DNA of 23,928 nucleotides from an uncultured Caryophanales bacterium. GTDB taxonomy: Bacteria > Bacillota_I > Bacilli_A > RFN20 > CAG-288. Positions 7,183-15,239 of this stretch are shown one piece after another. How positions within the stretch are numbered: position 1 is the first letter of the stretch; each line of letters begins with the position of its first letter. The stretch lies in the NCBI GenBank assembly GCA_937896065.1, contig CALBLI010000024.1, positions 1 to 23,928 of the forward strand. Direction: 5' to 3'. The notes under the pieces are model-generated. The model searched no databases and was not told the origin of the DNA. It saw only the letters and a list, made by a program, of their open reading frames with translations. The translations under genes and the position numbers were made by a program.

Positions 7183-9039
7183 ATGGCTAAAGAAATTATT
7201 TTAGGAATCGATTTAGGAACAACTAATTCCGTTGCATCATATATGCAAGATGACCAAAAGGTCAAAGTTATTCCATCACCAGAAGGAACTAATACCTGCC
7301 CTTCTGTTGTCTCTTTTAAACCAGATGGTGAAGAAATTGTTGGTAACGCTGCAAAACGTATGCTTCTTACAAATCCAGATACCATCTCTTCAATTAAAAG
7401 AAAAATAGGTACTAGAGAAACTGTACATGTTGCTTGTTTAAATAAAGATTATACACCAGAAGAAATTTCAGCTAAAATCTTAACCTATATCAAAGGCTAT
7501 GCTGAAAAATATGTTGGTCAACCAATCTCTAAAGCTGTCATCACATGCCCTGCATATTTTAATGATGATCAAAGACAAGCAACTAAAAATGCTGGCACTA
7601 TTGCTGGTCTTGATGTTGTCAGAGTCATCTCTGAACCTACTGCTGCTGCTTTAGCATACGGAATGGATTCTAAAAAGAGTGGAAAGATTATGGTCTTTGA
7701 TTTAGGTGGTGGTACCTTAGATGTTTCTATTCTCGATATCGGTGATGGCACATTTGAAGTCTTATCAACATCAGGTGATACTTTCCTCGGTGGTGATGAC
7801 TGGGATCATGCCGTTATGGACTATTTGATCAGTGAAATCAAGAAAGATTGTGGTATAAATATTTCAAAAACCGATCCAAAAGATAAAGCCACTATTCAAA
7901 GATTAAGAGATGAAGCTGAAAAAGCTAAGATCAACTTATCAAGTCAAGTTCAAACAATCATCTCATTACCATATATCGGTTTTAATGATAATGGACCTGT
8001 CAACTTTGAAACTACATTAACTAGAGCTAAATTCCAAGACTTGACTGCTTCTTTATTAAATAGATGTCAAACTCCATTTGAAAAAGCATTAGCTGATGCT
8101 AAACTTTCTGTTTCTGACTTAGATGATATCATCTTAGTTGGTGGTTCAACTAGAATGCCAGCTGTTGTTGAAATGATTACTAGATTAAATAATGGTAAAA
8201 AACCAAATCAATCAGTCAATCCTGATGAAGCTGTATCTGTTGGTGCTGCTATTCAAGGTGGTGTCATCAGAGGTGATGTCAAAGACGTCGTCTTACTTGA
8301 TGTCACTCCACTTACTTTAGGTATTGAAACTCTTGGTGGTGTTTTCACTCCACTTATTCCAAGGAATACTACCATTCCTACAACAAGACAACAAACTTTC
8401 TCAACTGCAGAAGATAATCAACCTGGTGTTGAGATTCAAGTCTTCCAAGGTGAAAGACCAATGGCTCAAGACAATAAATTCTTAGGTAGATTCAAACTCG
8501 AAGGTATTAGACCTGCAAGACGTGGTGAACCTAGAATTCAAGTCACTTTCTCAATTGATGTCAATGGTATTGTTTCAGTCACTGCTAAAGATTTAGATAC
8601 TAATAACGAACAACACATCACCATTTCTAATTCTTCTGGCTTATCTAAAGAAGAAATCGATAGAATGGTCAAAGAAGCTGAAGCTAATAAAGATGCTGAT
8701 GCTAAGAGAAAAGATGAGATTGAGACCAGAAATGAAGCTCAAACTCTAATTGATCAAATTGATAGAACTTTAAACGATAAAGATCATCCAGTCGATGAAA
8801 AAACTAGAGAAGAAGCAACTAAGATCAGAGATGAAATTAAGGCTGATTTAGACAAGAATGATATCGCTGCTGTCAAAGCTAAGATATCTCAGCTTCAACA
8901 AGCAGCAAGTCAAATGGCTCAAGCTAGTGCTGCAAGTAGTGCAAATTCCTCTGACCAAAATAATTCTTCTGAAAAGAAAGAAGATGACAATGTTGTCGAT
9001 GCAACATTTACCGAAAGCGATAAAGGTTCATCTAACTAG
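7183..9039 (+). CDS. dnaK: Hsp70 chaperone DnaK
   Basis: DnaK is the ATP-driven cytosolic Hsp70 that works with DnaJ and GrpE. All family landmarks are visible in its 618 residues: phosphate-1 loop Gly-Ile-Asp-Leu-Gly-Thr-Thr-Asn-Ser (8-16), phosphate-2 loop Asp-Leu-Gly-Gly-Gly-Thr-Leu-Asp (173-180, Leu where Phe is usual), and adenosine motif Val-Gly-Gly-Ser-Thr-Arg (319-324). The interdomain linker Asp-Val-Val-Leu-Leu-Asp-Val-Thr-Pro starts at 368-369, followed by the beta-sandwich substrate domain and helical lid. The tail is Ala/Ser/Gln-rich and ends in a Val-Val-Asp-Ala-Thr-Phe-type motif plus seven residues. As in other Gram-positive DnaKs, the proteobacterial nucleotide-domain insertion is missing. 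AAGGAGG (7167-7173) overlaps the grpE stop region and sits 9 nt before the ATG, a strong site matching high expression. Confidence 0.98.
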   Translation: MAKEIILGIDLGTTNSVASYMQDDQKVKVIPSPEGTNTCPSVVSFKPDGEEIVGNAAKRMLLTNPDTISSIKRKIGTRETVHVACLNKDYTPEEISAKILTYIKGYAEKYVGQPISKAVITCPAYFNDDQRQATKNAGTIAGLDVVRVISEPTAAALAYGMDSKKSGKIMVFDLGGGTLDVSILDIGDGTFEVLSTSGDTFLGGDDWDHAVMDYLISEIKKDCGINISKTDPKDKATIQRLRDEAEKAKINLSSQVQTIISLPYIGFNDNGPVNFETTLTRAKFQDLTASLLNRCQTPFEKALADAKLSVSDLDDIILVGGSTRMPAVVEMITRLNNGKKPNQSVNPDEAVSVGAAIQGGVIRGDVKDVVLLDVTPLTLGIETLGGVFTPLIPRNTTIPTTRQQTFSTAEDNQPGVEIQVFQGERPMAQDNKFLGRFKLEGIRPARRGEPRIQVTFSIDVNGIVSVTAKDLDTNNEQHITISNSSGLSKEEIDRMVKEAEANKDADAKRKDEIETRNEAQTLIDQIDRTLNDKDHPVDEKTREEATKIRDEIKADLDKNDIAAVKAKISQLQQAASQMAQASAASSANSSDQNNSSEKKEDDNVVDATFTESDKGSSN

Positions 9040-9047
9040 TAATAATT

Positions 9048-9071
9048 AAAGGCTAGTGCAAACTAGCCTTT
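9048..9071 (+). terminator. Stem-loop between dnaK and dnaJ
   Basis: A perfect 10-bp stem AAAGGCTAGT/ACTAGCCTTT closes a GCAA (GNRA) tetraloop. Only a short broken T tract (ATCTTTTA) follows, so it may be a leaky attenuator, or a stabiliser or processing site that lowers dnaJ relative to dnaK, rather than a full terminator. Confidence 0.7.
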
Positions 9072-9095
9072 ATCTTTTAATAAAGGAGGCTATCT

Positions 9096-10271
9096 ATGGC
9101 TGAAAAAAGAGATTATTATGAAGTCCTTGGTGTGTCAAAAACTGCCAGTGATGATGAAATAAAATCAGCATATCGAAAATTAGCTAAACAATATCATCCT
9201 GATTTAAATAAAGCTCCTGATGCTGCTGAGAAGTTTAAAGAAGTCACTGAAGCTTATGAAGTTTTATCTGACAAAAATAAACGTGCTCAATATGATCGTT
9301 TTGGAATGGGCGCTTTTGATAATAATGGTCAAGGTGGATTTTCTGGATTTTCTGGAGCTGGCATGAATGCTGAAGATTTTGAATTCGGTGATTTAGGTGA
9401 TATCTTTTCACAATTCTTTGGCGGAGGAGCTCCAAATGCTAAAGCCGGTCGTTCCTCAATGCCACAACGTGGTCAAGATCGTCTTGTCGGTTTAGATATT
9501 TCATTTGAAGATGCAGTAAATGGTTGCAAAAAAGATTTAAATATCAAATATGTTGCATCATGCCCTGATTGTAAAGGAACTGGTGCTGAAAATGGTACAA
9601 GTTTTAAAACATGTCCTACCTGTAATGGTAAAGGAAGAGTATTAAGACGTACTCAATCAATTTTTGGAATGATGCAAAGTGAATCTATTTGTCCTGATTG
9701 TCATGGTAGTGGTAAAACTATTATCAATAAGTGTCCACATTGTCATGGTAGTGGTAGAGTTCAAAAAGAAGAAGTTATCACTCTAACTATTCCTCATGGT
9801 GTTGATAGCGGCAGTAAACTTCGCATTGCTGGTAAAGGTGAACCTGGTATAAATGGTGGTGAAAATGGTGATTTAATCATTCAACTGAGAGTCAAAGATT
9901 CACCTGATTTTATCCGTGATGGTGCTGATATTAAACTTGATTTAAATATTTCCGTAATCGATGCTCTTCTTGGATGTATTATCACTGTTCCAACAGTTCA
10001 AGGTGATTGTGATTTAACAATACCAGCCCTTACTGAACCTAATACAATTTTGAAAATGACTGGTAAAGGTGTTACTCTTCCAAATGGTAAAACCGGCAAT
10101 CAATACGTTAAAATAATTGTTAAATTCCCAAAGAAATTATCATCAGAGGAAGAAAAACTTCTTAATGAATTATCAAATGGTGAACAATTCTCTAAATTAT
10201 CCGTTGATAAAATTCAAAAGAGTTCTTCAATCTTTTCAAGAATTAAAAATAAGATCAAGAGAAACAAATAA
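9096..10271 (+). CDS. dnaJ: Type I Hsp40 cochaperone DnaJ
   Basis: DnaJ delivers unfolded clients to DnaK and stimulates its ATPase. The 391-residue protein has the complete type I layout. The J domain (5-70) carries His-Pro-Asp at 34-36. A Gly/Phe-rich linker (70-120) follows. The zinc domain has four Cys-x-x-Cys-x-Gly-x-Gly repeats (Cys156/159, 173/176, 199/202, 213/216), and the two beta-barrel client domains and dimerisation tail come last. The tail is slightly extended and basic. AAAGGAGG (9082-9089) is 6 nt before the ATG. It is last in the operon, separated from dnaK by a stem-loop and followed by a strong terminator. Confidence 0.98.
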   Translation: MAEKRDYYEVLGVSKTASDDEIKSAYRKLAKQYHPDLNKAPDAAEKFKEVTEAYEVLSDKNKRAQYDRFGMGAFDNNGQGGFSGFSGAGMNAEDFEFGDLGDIFSQFFGGGAPNAKAGRSSMPQRGQDRLVGLDISFEDAVNGCKKDLNIKYVASCPDCKGTGAENGTSFKTCPTCNGKGRVLRRTQSIFGMMQSESICPDCHGSGKTIINKCPHCHGSGRVQKEEVITLTIPHGVDSGSKLRIAGKGEPGINGGENGDLIIQLRVKDSPDFIRDGADIKLDLNISVIDALLGCIITVPTVQGDCDLTIPALTEPNTILKMTGKGVTLPNGKTGNQYVKIIVKFPKKLSSEEEKLLNELSNGEQFSKLSVDKIQKSSSIFSRIKNKIKRNK

Positions 10272-10288
10272 TTAAATTCTATACATGT

Positions 10289-10321
10289 AGTGTAGTAATG
10301 ATTTTTACTACACTTTTTTTT
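10289..10321 (+). terminator. Intrinsic terminator of the chaperone operon
   Basis: A 10-bp stem AGTGTAGTAA/TTACTACACT with a 6-nt loop runs into eight T residues (10314-10321). Confidence 0.92.
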
Positions 10322-10369
10322 GTGCTTGTTTTATTAAATTTAATAATCATTATTAGATAGTACAGCTGA

Positions 10370-10401
10370 TAAAATTTCGTATTTACGAAAAATATCAGGA
10401 G
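10370..10401 (+). promoter_or_regulatory. -10 box, palindromic operator-like site and ribosome site of the ATPase gene
   Basis: TAAAAT (10370-10375) is followed immediately by the inverted repeat TTTCGTA-TT-TACGAAA (10375-10390), then AGGAG (10397-10401) 4 nt before the ATG. A 7-bp palindrome exactly at the predicted transcription start looks like an operator. Its TACGA core recurs in the fic promoter of this window. Confidence 0.5.
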
Positions 10402-10405
10402 TTAT

Positions 10406-11708
10406 ATGCAAATTAAAAGAGATTATTATTTAAATAAATTAATCGCTAAAAAAGAGAATGGTTTAATAAAAGTCATTACTGGAATAAGAAGATGTGGAAA
10501 GTCTTATTTGCTTTTTAACATATATCATAATTATTTAATTTCAACTGGCGTTAATGAAAGTCAAATAATTGAACTTGCATTAGATGAAACAATAAATGCA
10601 AAATATAGAAATCCAATAGAATTAGATAACCATATAAGAGAGTTAGTTAAAGATAAAAGTAAATTTTTTTATATATTTCTTGATGAAATTCAAAAAGTTG
10701 AAACAATTCAAAATCCTTATATTAATGAAAAAGGTGCTAAAATCAGTTTTGTTGACACTTTATTAGGTTTAATGAAACTATCAAATGTTGATTTATATGT
10801 GACTGGTTCTAATTCAAAAATGTTATCATCTGATATACTGACTGAATTTAAAGATAGAGGTGATGAAATCAAAGTCAATCCCTTGAGTTTCAAAGAGTTT
10901 TCCTCAGCATATACAGGCAATGAAACTGATGCCTTACAAGAATATATAACTTATGGTGGAATGCCACTTATTCTCGGTAAGAAAACACATGAAGAAAAAA
11001 GTAAATACCTTAAAGATTTATTTACAAAGACATATATTAGTGATGTATTAGTCCAAAACAAAATAGCAAATAATAAAGAAATTTTAGAAGATTTATTAAA
11101 TTTTATATCATCTTCAATCGGTTCTTTAACTAATCCAAGTAAGCTATCTAATACATTTCTATCAACTAAAAATATAAGTGTTTCATCAGAAACACTTAAT
11201 ATCTATCTAGATTATTTAATTGATGCTTTTATTTTAAATAAAGCATATAGATATGATGTTAAAGGCAAAAAATATATCAATACTCCTTTAAAATATTACT
11301 TTACTGATGTTGGTTTAAGAAATGCAAGACACAATTTTAGGCAGTAAGAAGAAAATCACATCATTGAAAATATAATATACAATGAATTATTATTAAGAGG
11401 TTTTGATGTTGATATTGGCATAGTTACTTATAACTTTAAAGATGAATTCAAGAGAAGTAAAAAAATTCAACTGGAAGTTGATTTTATTGCAAATAAAAAT
11501 AGCAGTCGTTATTATATCCAATCAGCATTAAATATAGATAGTGATGAAAAAAGAAATCAAGAGACACGATCATTAAATAAAATCCAAGATTCCTTTAAAA
11601 AAAATAATAATTACAAAAGATAATATAGTTCCTTATCATGATGACAAAGGAATATTATACATTGGAATTAAAAAGTTTCTATTGGATGAAAATGCAATAG
11701 ATTTATAA
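10406..11708 (+). pseudogene. DUF4143-type AAA ATPase, disrupted
   Basis: The first 313 codons (10406-11347) encode an ATPase with Walker A Gly-Ile-Arg-Arg-Cys-Gly-Lys-Ser (26-33) and Walker B Phe-Leu-Asp-Glu-Ile (91-95), plus the start of a DUF4143 C-terminal region. These proteins are common, poorly characterised accessory ATPases of gut bacteria. At 11345-11347 an in-frame TAA interrupts the frame, probably from CAA (Gln). The same frame then continues with family-like sequence (Glu-Glu-Asn-His-Ile-Ile-Glu-Asn) to an eight-A run at 11597-11604. Removing one A would restore the frame to a natural end, Asp-Leu-TAA, at 11706-11708. Two independent lesions make this a decaying gene. The truncated product would keep the ATPase core, so residual activity cannot be excluded. 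Confidence 0.88.
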
Positions 11709-11712
11709 TTTT

Positions 11713-13344
11713 TTAATTATTTGAATCTAGTTGATTATTTACTTCTTCGTTTGAAATATTTTCTTTACGTTTTGCAATTTCCTCTACCATCTCTGCATAT
11801 GTTTTTTCATCAATTTTATATTTAGCTTTAACAATAAAGTAAGCGACTATAAATAAAATTAATGGTAAAATCGATACACCTAATTTAAAGACAATCACTT
11901 GCCATGGTTTTAAAGTTGAAAGAAGAATGTCACAGCCATCAGTCAGCTCTTTAGAGCTTATCTCATTTAATGCATTTTGATTTTGTAAATTTGATATATT
12001 TGAAATCACTTCATATAAAGATGACATCAATAAGAATAGATATAAGATACCTTGTTGAAGTGCACTTGCAAGCTTGGTTGTAAGTGGTCTTAGTGAAAAA
12101 ATAACTGCTTCTTTTCTTTCATAAAAAACATATTCATTATACTCAATTGTATTTGTCATCATGATCAATATAACCAAATAAAATAACCCCTGCGAAAAGA
12201 AGATAATAAGTCCTATAAGACAAAGAAGAATCAAGTAGACAATATTTAATTTGCCATCACTTGTAAGAGGGCTAGGTCCTAAGTATTTATTATCACCAAT
12301 AGGTAAACTATAAATAAAGAACAAGATATACCCAACAACTACACCAATAAAGCATAAAAAGAGGATCCTATTTTTACTAAGTTTTTTACTAATCAGTGGA
12401 AATAATGACTGAGCTAAAAGATATCCTACTCCATATATGATTGTAAAATACATCATCACTGATGAACCTACTGAATAATTGATTGCAAAATAAAAATAAT
12501 TTAAACCTAATGTGTTTAAAATACCACTCCCTAAATAATAAATGAATAATACAATGACCATTATTCTCACTTGATCATTTTTCTTCATAATTGAAAACAT
12601 ATTTTTAAATTTAGGGGCTGGATGTCTTTTTTCCTCTTCAACATCTCTTTCATGTTCTTTTAAAAATAAAAATAGTACTATTTGTGATATCAAAAACAAA
12701 ACAGTGACTATTATTGATATAGTAGGATAAACACTATATCCAAATTTACCCGATAAAATAGGTGACAAACCTGCGACTGCAAATTGTCCAACACTACAGA
12801 AAATTGTCATAATAGTAGTGATAGCATTTCTTTTCTTTTCATCACTTGTAAGAGAAGGAAGCATTCCCCAATAGGCAATATCATTCATTGTAAACGTCAT
12901 TCCCCAAAGAAGATAAAAAGCAGCAAACCAGCCTATATAAGCCCATGATGAAAGCCAACTAAACCATGATGGTGCTAAAAACAGAGCAATAACTGTAATG
13001 CTATTTGTAATAGAACCTATTAAAATCCATGGTTTATATTTACCTGTTTTAAAATGAACTTTTTCAATAATAACACCCATAAATGGGTCGTTTAATGCAT
13101 CAAATATTCGATATCCAATAACAAGTGCTGTAATAACTGCAAACATGGAAACAAATGTTGCTGTCAACTTTTTAGAATCACTTGTATCTAGTCCTTTAGT
13201 CAAGATACCTGAAAATTGAATATAAGTTACCAAAAACATTGATACTAATGTATAACAAGCATCTCTGAATGTTGCTACACTTGAATAAATCCACTTAGTC
13301 GACTTCGGGACATCATTTCCTTTATAAGTTTTAGTTATGTTCAT
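11713..13344 (-). CDS. MFS/GPH-type sugar:cation symporter
   Basis: This 543-residue membrane protein has about 12 hydrophobic segments and looks like the glycoside-pentoside-hexuronide:cation symporter branch of the major facilitator superfamily. The N-terminal region Ala-Thr-Phe-Arg-Asp-Ala-x-Tyr-Thr-Leu-Val and the Arg-Ile-Phe-Asp-Ala-x-Asn-Asp-Pro-x-x-Gly segment near residue 83 match that branch (the Asp and Asn there line the cation/sugar path in relatives). The C-terminus is a hydrophilic Asn/Glu-rich tail. Its start overlaps the last 14 nt of the upstream alpha-glucosidase gene, so the two are one operon, and the likely substrates are alpha-gluco-oligosaccharides. AAGGAGA lies about 6 nt before the ATG. 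It is longer than typical (around 450-470) mainly through loops and the tail. Confidence 0.85.
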   Translation of the reverse strand: MNITKTYKGNDVPKSTKWIYSSVATFRDACYTLVSMFLVTYIQFSGILTKGLDTSDSKKLTATFVSMFAVITALVIGYRIFDALNDPFMGVIIEKVHFKTGKYKPWILIGSITNSITVIALFLAPSWFSWLSSWAYIGWFAAFYLLWGMTFTMNDIAYWGMLPSLTSDEKKRNAITTIMTIFCSVGQFAVAGLSPILSGKFGYSVYPTISIIVTVLFLISQIVLFLFLKEHERDVEEEKRHPAPKFKNMFSIMKKNDQVRIMVIVLFIYYLGSGILNTLGLNYFYFAINYSVGSSVMMYFTIIYGVGYLLAQSLFPLISKKLSKNRILFLCFIGVVVGYILFFIYSLPIGDNKYLGPSPLTSDGKLNIVYLILLCLIGLIIFFSQGLFYLVILIMMTNTIEYNEYVFYERKEAVIFSLRPLTTKLASALQQGILYLFLLMSSLYEVISNISNLQNQNALNEISSKELTDGCDILLSTLKPWQVIVFKLGVSILPLILFIVAYFIVKAKYKIDEKTYAEMVEEIAKRKENISNEEVNNQLDSNN

Positions 13345-15019
13345 TTTGTTTCTCCTTTTTTAAGACCATGGTTTCATAAGGTCTAAGATTAATATTATCT
13401 TTATTTTCATAGTTAGATAATAAAACACAATAATCTTTATATTTTGAAAGTAGTTTTTCCTTTACAACTTTATTTGTAAAATTAGAAATGATTATGATTT
13501 CTCCATTATTAGAGATTCTTTTATATGCAAATACTTTAGTTGATTTTGAATTTAAATCAATGTATTTACCATCTTTGATAATTGCCTCTTTCTTTCTGAT
13601 GTCAATTAATTTTTTATAATAATTAAAAAGAGAAACAGGATCTTTTATTTCATCTTCGGCATTGATATAGTTTTTATTTTCATTTACTTTCATCCATGGT
13701 TTAACACTTGAGAATCCAGCATATTGACTTTTATCCCACTGCATTGGAGTCCTAGCATTATCTCTAGATTGCCTAAATAATGATTTTTTTAAAATTGGTC
13801 TAACAAAGATATTATTCTGCATTAAAGTAACCATATTTTTGGATTCAACATCTTCAAAATCATCATATGTTTTTAAGTCAGCGTTTGTCATACCAAGTTC
13901 TTGTCCTTGATATATAAATGGTGTTCCTTGCATTAAAAAGTAAGTAGTTGCTAACATTTTTGAAGACAAATCTTTATATTTAGGGTCTAAAGAAGTGTTA
14001 AATCTTCCAGTTGATCTTCTCTGATCATGATTTTCAATAAACAATGAATTCCATCCTTTACATTCATACATAGCTTTCTGCCATCTAGCATAGACTTTCT
14101 TAAATCTTTTCAGCTTGAACTTTCTTTCAATCCATTTGATACCGAAATAATTATCAACATTAGTATGATCAAAATTGAAGACCATTGATAATTCTTCTCT
14201 ATCAGGGATAACTAATTCTTTTGCTTCTTTAACATTAGATAAAACTGTCTCACCAACTGTCATGCAATCATAATCTTTATATACATCAGTATATAATTCA
14301 TGTAAAAATTCATGAAGTCTTGGACCGTTTACAAAAGCGTCTTTACCAGTTAATGCGACTTTAGGAAAACGAGACTTAAAATCTTGTTTCTTACTAATTA
14401 AAGTTATTACATCGCATCTAAATCCATCTATTCCCATGTCTAGATAATATCTTAATATTTTTTTGACTTCTTCTCTTACTTCTTTATTTTCCCAATTTAA
14501 ATCCGGTTGGCCTTTGGCAAATAAATGAAGGTAATAGTATGGTGAATTATCAACTCTTGTCCATGTTGATTCACTAAAAAATCCAGTCCAATTATTAGGC
14601 TTTTTATTATAGTTTTTACCCTTACCTTTTTTAAAATAATAGTAGTTTCGATATTTTGAATTTTTATCTTCATATGCTTTTTTAAACCATTCATGTTTAA
14701 AAGAAGTATGATTGACGACTAAATCCATGATGATTCTTATATCATTTTCATGTAAGACTCCTATTAGTTTTTTTAAATCATCTATATTACCAAATGGTTT
14801 ATATATTGAATAATAATCTGAAATATCATATCCGTTATCTTCTTGAGGTGAATCATAAACAGGAGAAAGCCAGATGCAATTCACACCTAATTTTTTTAAA
14901 TAATCAACTTTTGAAATAATTCCTTGTATATCACCTATTCCATCATCATTTGAATCTTTAAAAGAACGTGGATAAATTTGATAGATGACAGCGTCTTTAT
15001 ACCAATTTGTGTGTTCCAT
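13331..15019 (-). CDS. GH13 alpha-glucosidase, oligo-1,6-glucosidase type
   Basis: This 562-residue cytosolic enzyme hydrolyses short alpha-glucosides imported by the adjacent symporter. The GH13 regions are complete: Asp-Leu-Val-Val-Asn-His-Thr (99-105), Gly-Phe-Arg-Cys-Asp-Val (199-204) with Asp203 as nucleophile, Val-Gly-Glu (255-257) with Glu257 as acid/base, and Glu-Asn-His-Asp (329-332) with Asp332 as the third carboxylate. Valine directly after the nucleophile is the known signature of alpha-1,6-preferring members (isomaltose, panose); alpha-1,4 enzymes carry Thr there. Cys202 replaces the usual Met of the family. There is no signal peptide. AGAAGG lies about 8 nt before the ATG, and a TATAAT box (15045-15040, minus) precedes it. 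Confidence 0.95.
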   Translation of the reverse strand: MEHTNWYKDAVIYQIYPRSFKDSNDDGIGDIQGIISKVDYLKKLGVNCIWLSPVYDSPQEDNGYDISDYYSIYKPFGNIDDLKKLIGVLHENDIRIIMDLVVNHTSFKHEWFKKAYEDKNSKYRNYYYFKKGKGKNYNKKPNNWTGFFSESTWTRVDNSPYYYLHLFAKGQPDLNWENKEVREEVKKILRYYLDMGIDGFRCDVITLISKKQDFKSRFPKVALTGKDAFVNGPRLHEFLHELYTDVYKDYDCMTVGETVLSNVKEAKELVIPDREELSMVFNFDHTNVDNYFGIKWIERKFKLKRFKKVYARWQKAMYECKGWNSLFIENHDQRRSTGRFNTSLDPKYKDLSSKMLATTYFLMQGTPFIYQGQELGMTNADLKTYDDFEDVESKNMVTLMQNNIFVRPILKKSLFRQSRDNARTPMQWDKSQYAGFSSVKPWMKVNENKNYINAEDEIKDPVSLFNYYKKLIDIRKKEAIIKDGKYIDLNSKSTKVFAYKRISNNGEIIIISNFTNKVVKEKLLSKYKDYCVLLSNYENKDNINLRPYETMVLKKEKQNEHN

Positions 15020-15039
15020 ATTTAATACCTTCTTTTACT

Positions 15040-15045
15040 ATTATA
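15040..15045 (-). promoter_or_regulatory. -10 box of the alpha-glucosidase/transporter operon
   Basis: TATAAT on the minus strand, 20 nt upstream of the ATG at 15019. The -35 position falls on an A-rich stretch that touches the inverted repeat at 15067-15099. Confidence 0.5.
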
Positions 15046-15066
15046 TAAAAATTATTACGGTTAAAA

Positions 15067-15099
15067 AAGTAAAGGCTTACATTTTTGTTTGCTTTACTT
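15067..15099. promoter_or_regulatory. Operator-like inverted repeat between divergent glycosidase genes
   Basis: AAGTAAAG (15067-15074) and CTTTACTT (15092-15099) form a perfect 8-bp inverted repeat, centres 25 bp apart. The left arm is part of a looser palindrome, TGTAAGCCTTTACT on the minus strand, which resembles LacI-family or cre sites but lacks the central CG. It sits next to the -35 of the alpha-glucosidase operon, so repression of that operon is plausible. No regulator gene is present in the window. Confidence 0.35.
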
Positions 15100-15175
15100 A
15101 TCAATATAATTGATATTTTTCTTTTTTCATGTAATAATTAATTAGTTAAAGCTTAGATTATATTATTGGTATACA

Positions 15176-15227
15176 TATAATTAAAGTCATTTATATATGG
15201 AGGAAGTAAATCAAATTATCTTTTGAT
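15176..15227 (+). promoter_or_regulatory. -10 box, isolated ribosome site and leader hairpin of the GH2 gene
   Basis: TATAAT (15176-15181) predicts transcription start near 15188. GGAGG follows at 15199-15203, but the ATG is 36 nt further on, at 15240. Between them ATCAAA (15210-15215) and TTTGAT (15222-15227) form a 6-bp hairpin with a 6-nt loop. In-frame codons run from ATC at 15210 to the ATG without a stop. Confidence 0.45.
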
Positions 15228-15239
15228 AAATTTAAAATT

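Noticed and set aside
5398..11347. Mycoplasma-type code (TGA = Trp)
   Set aside because: hrcA ends in TGA at the expected length and intact proteins use TGG for Trp with no in-frame TGA.
15197..15226. Nine-codon leader peptide starting at ATG 15197 before the GH2 gene
   Set aside because: The ATG overlaps the GGAGG itself and would have no ribosome site of its own; there is no regulatory codon run.
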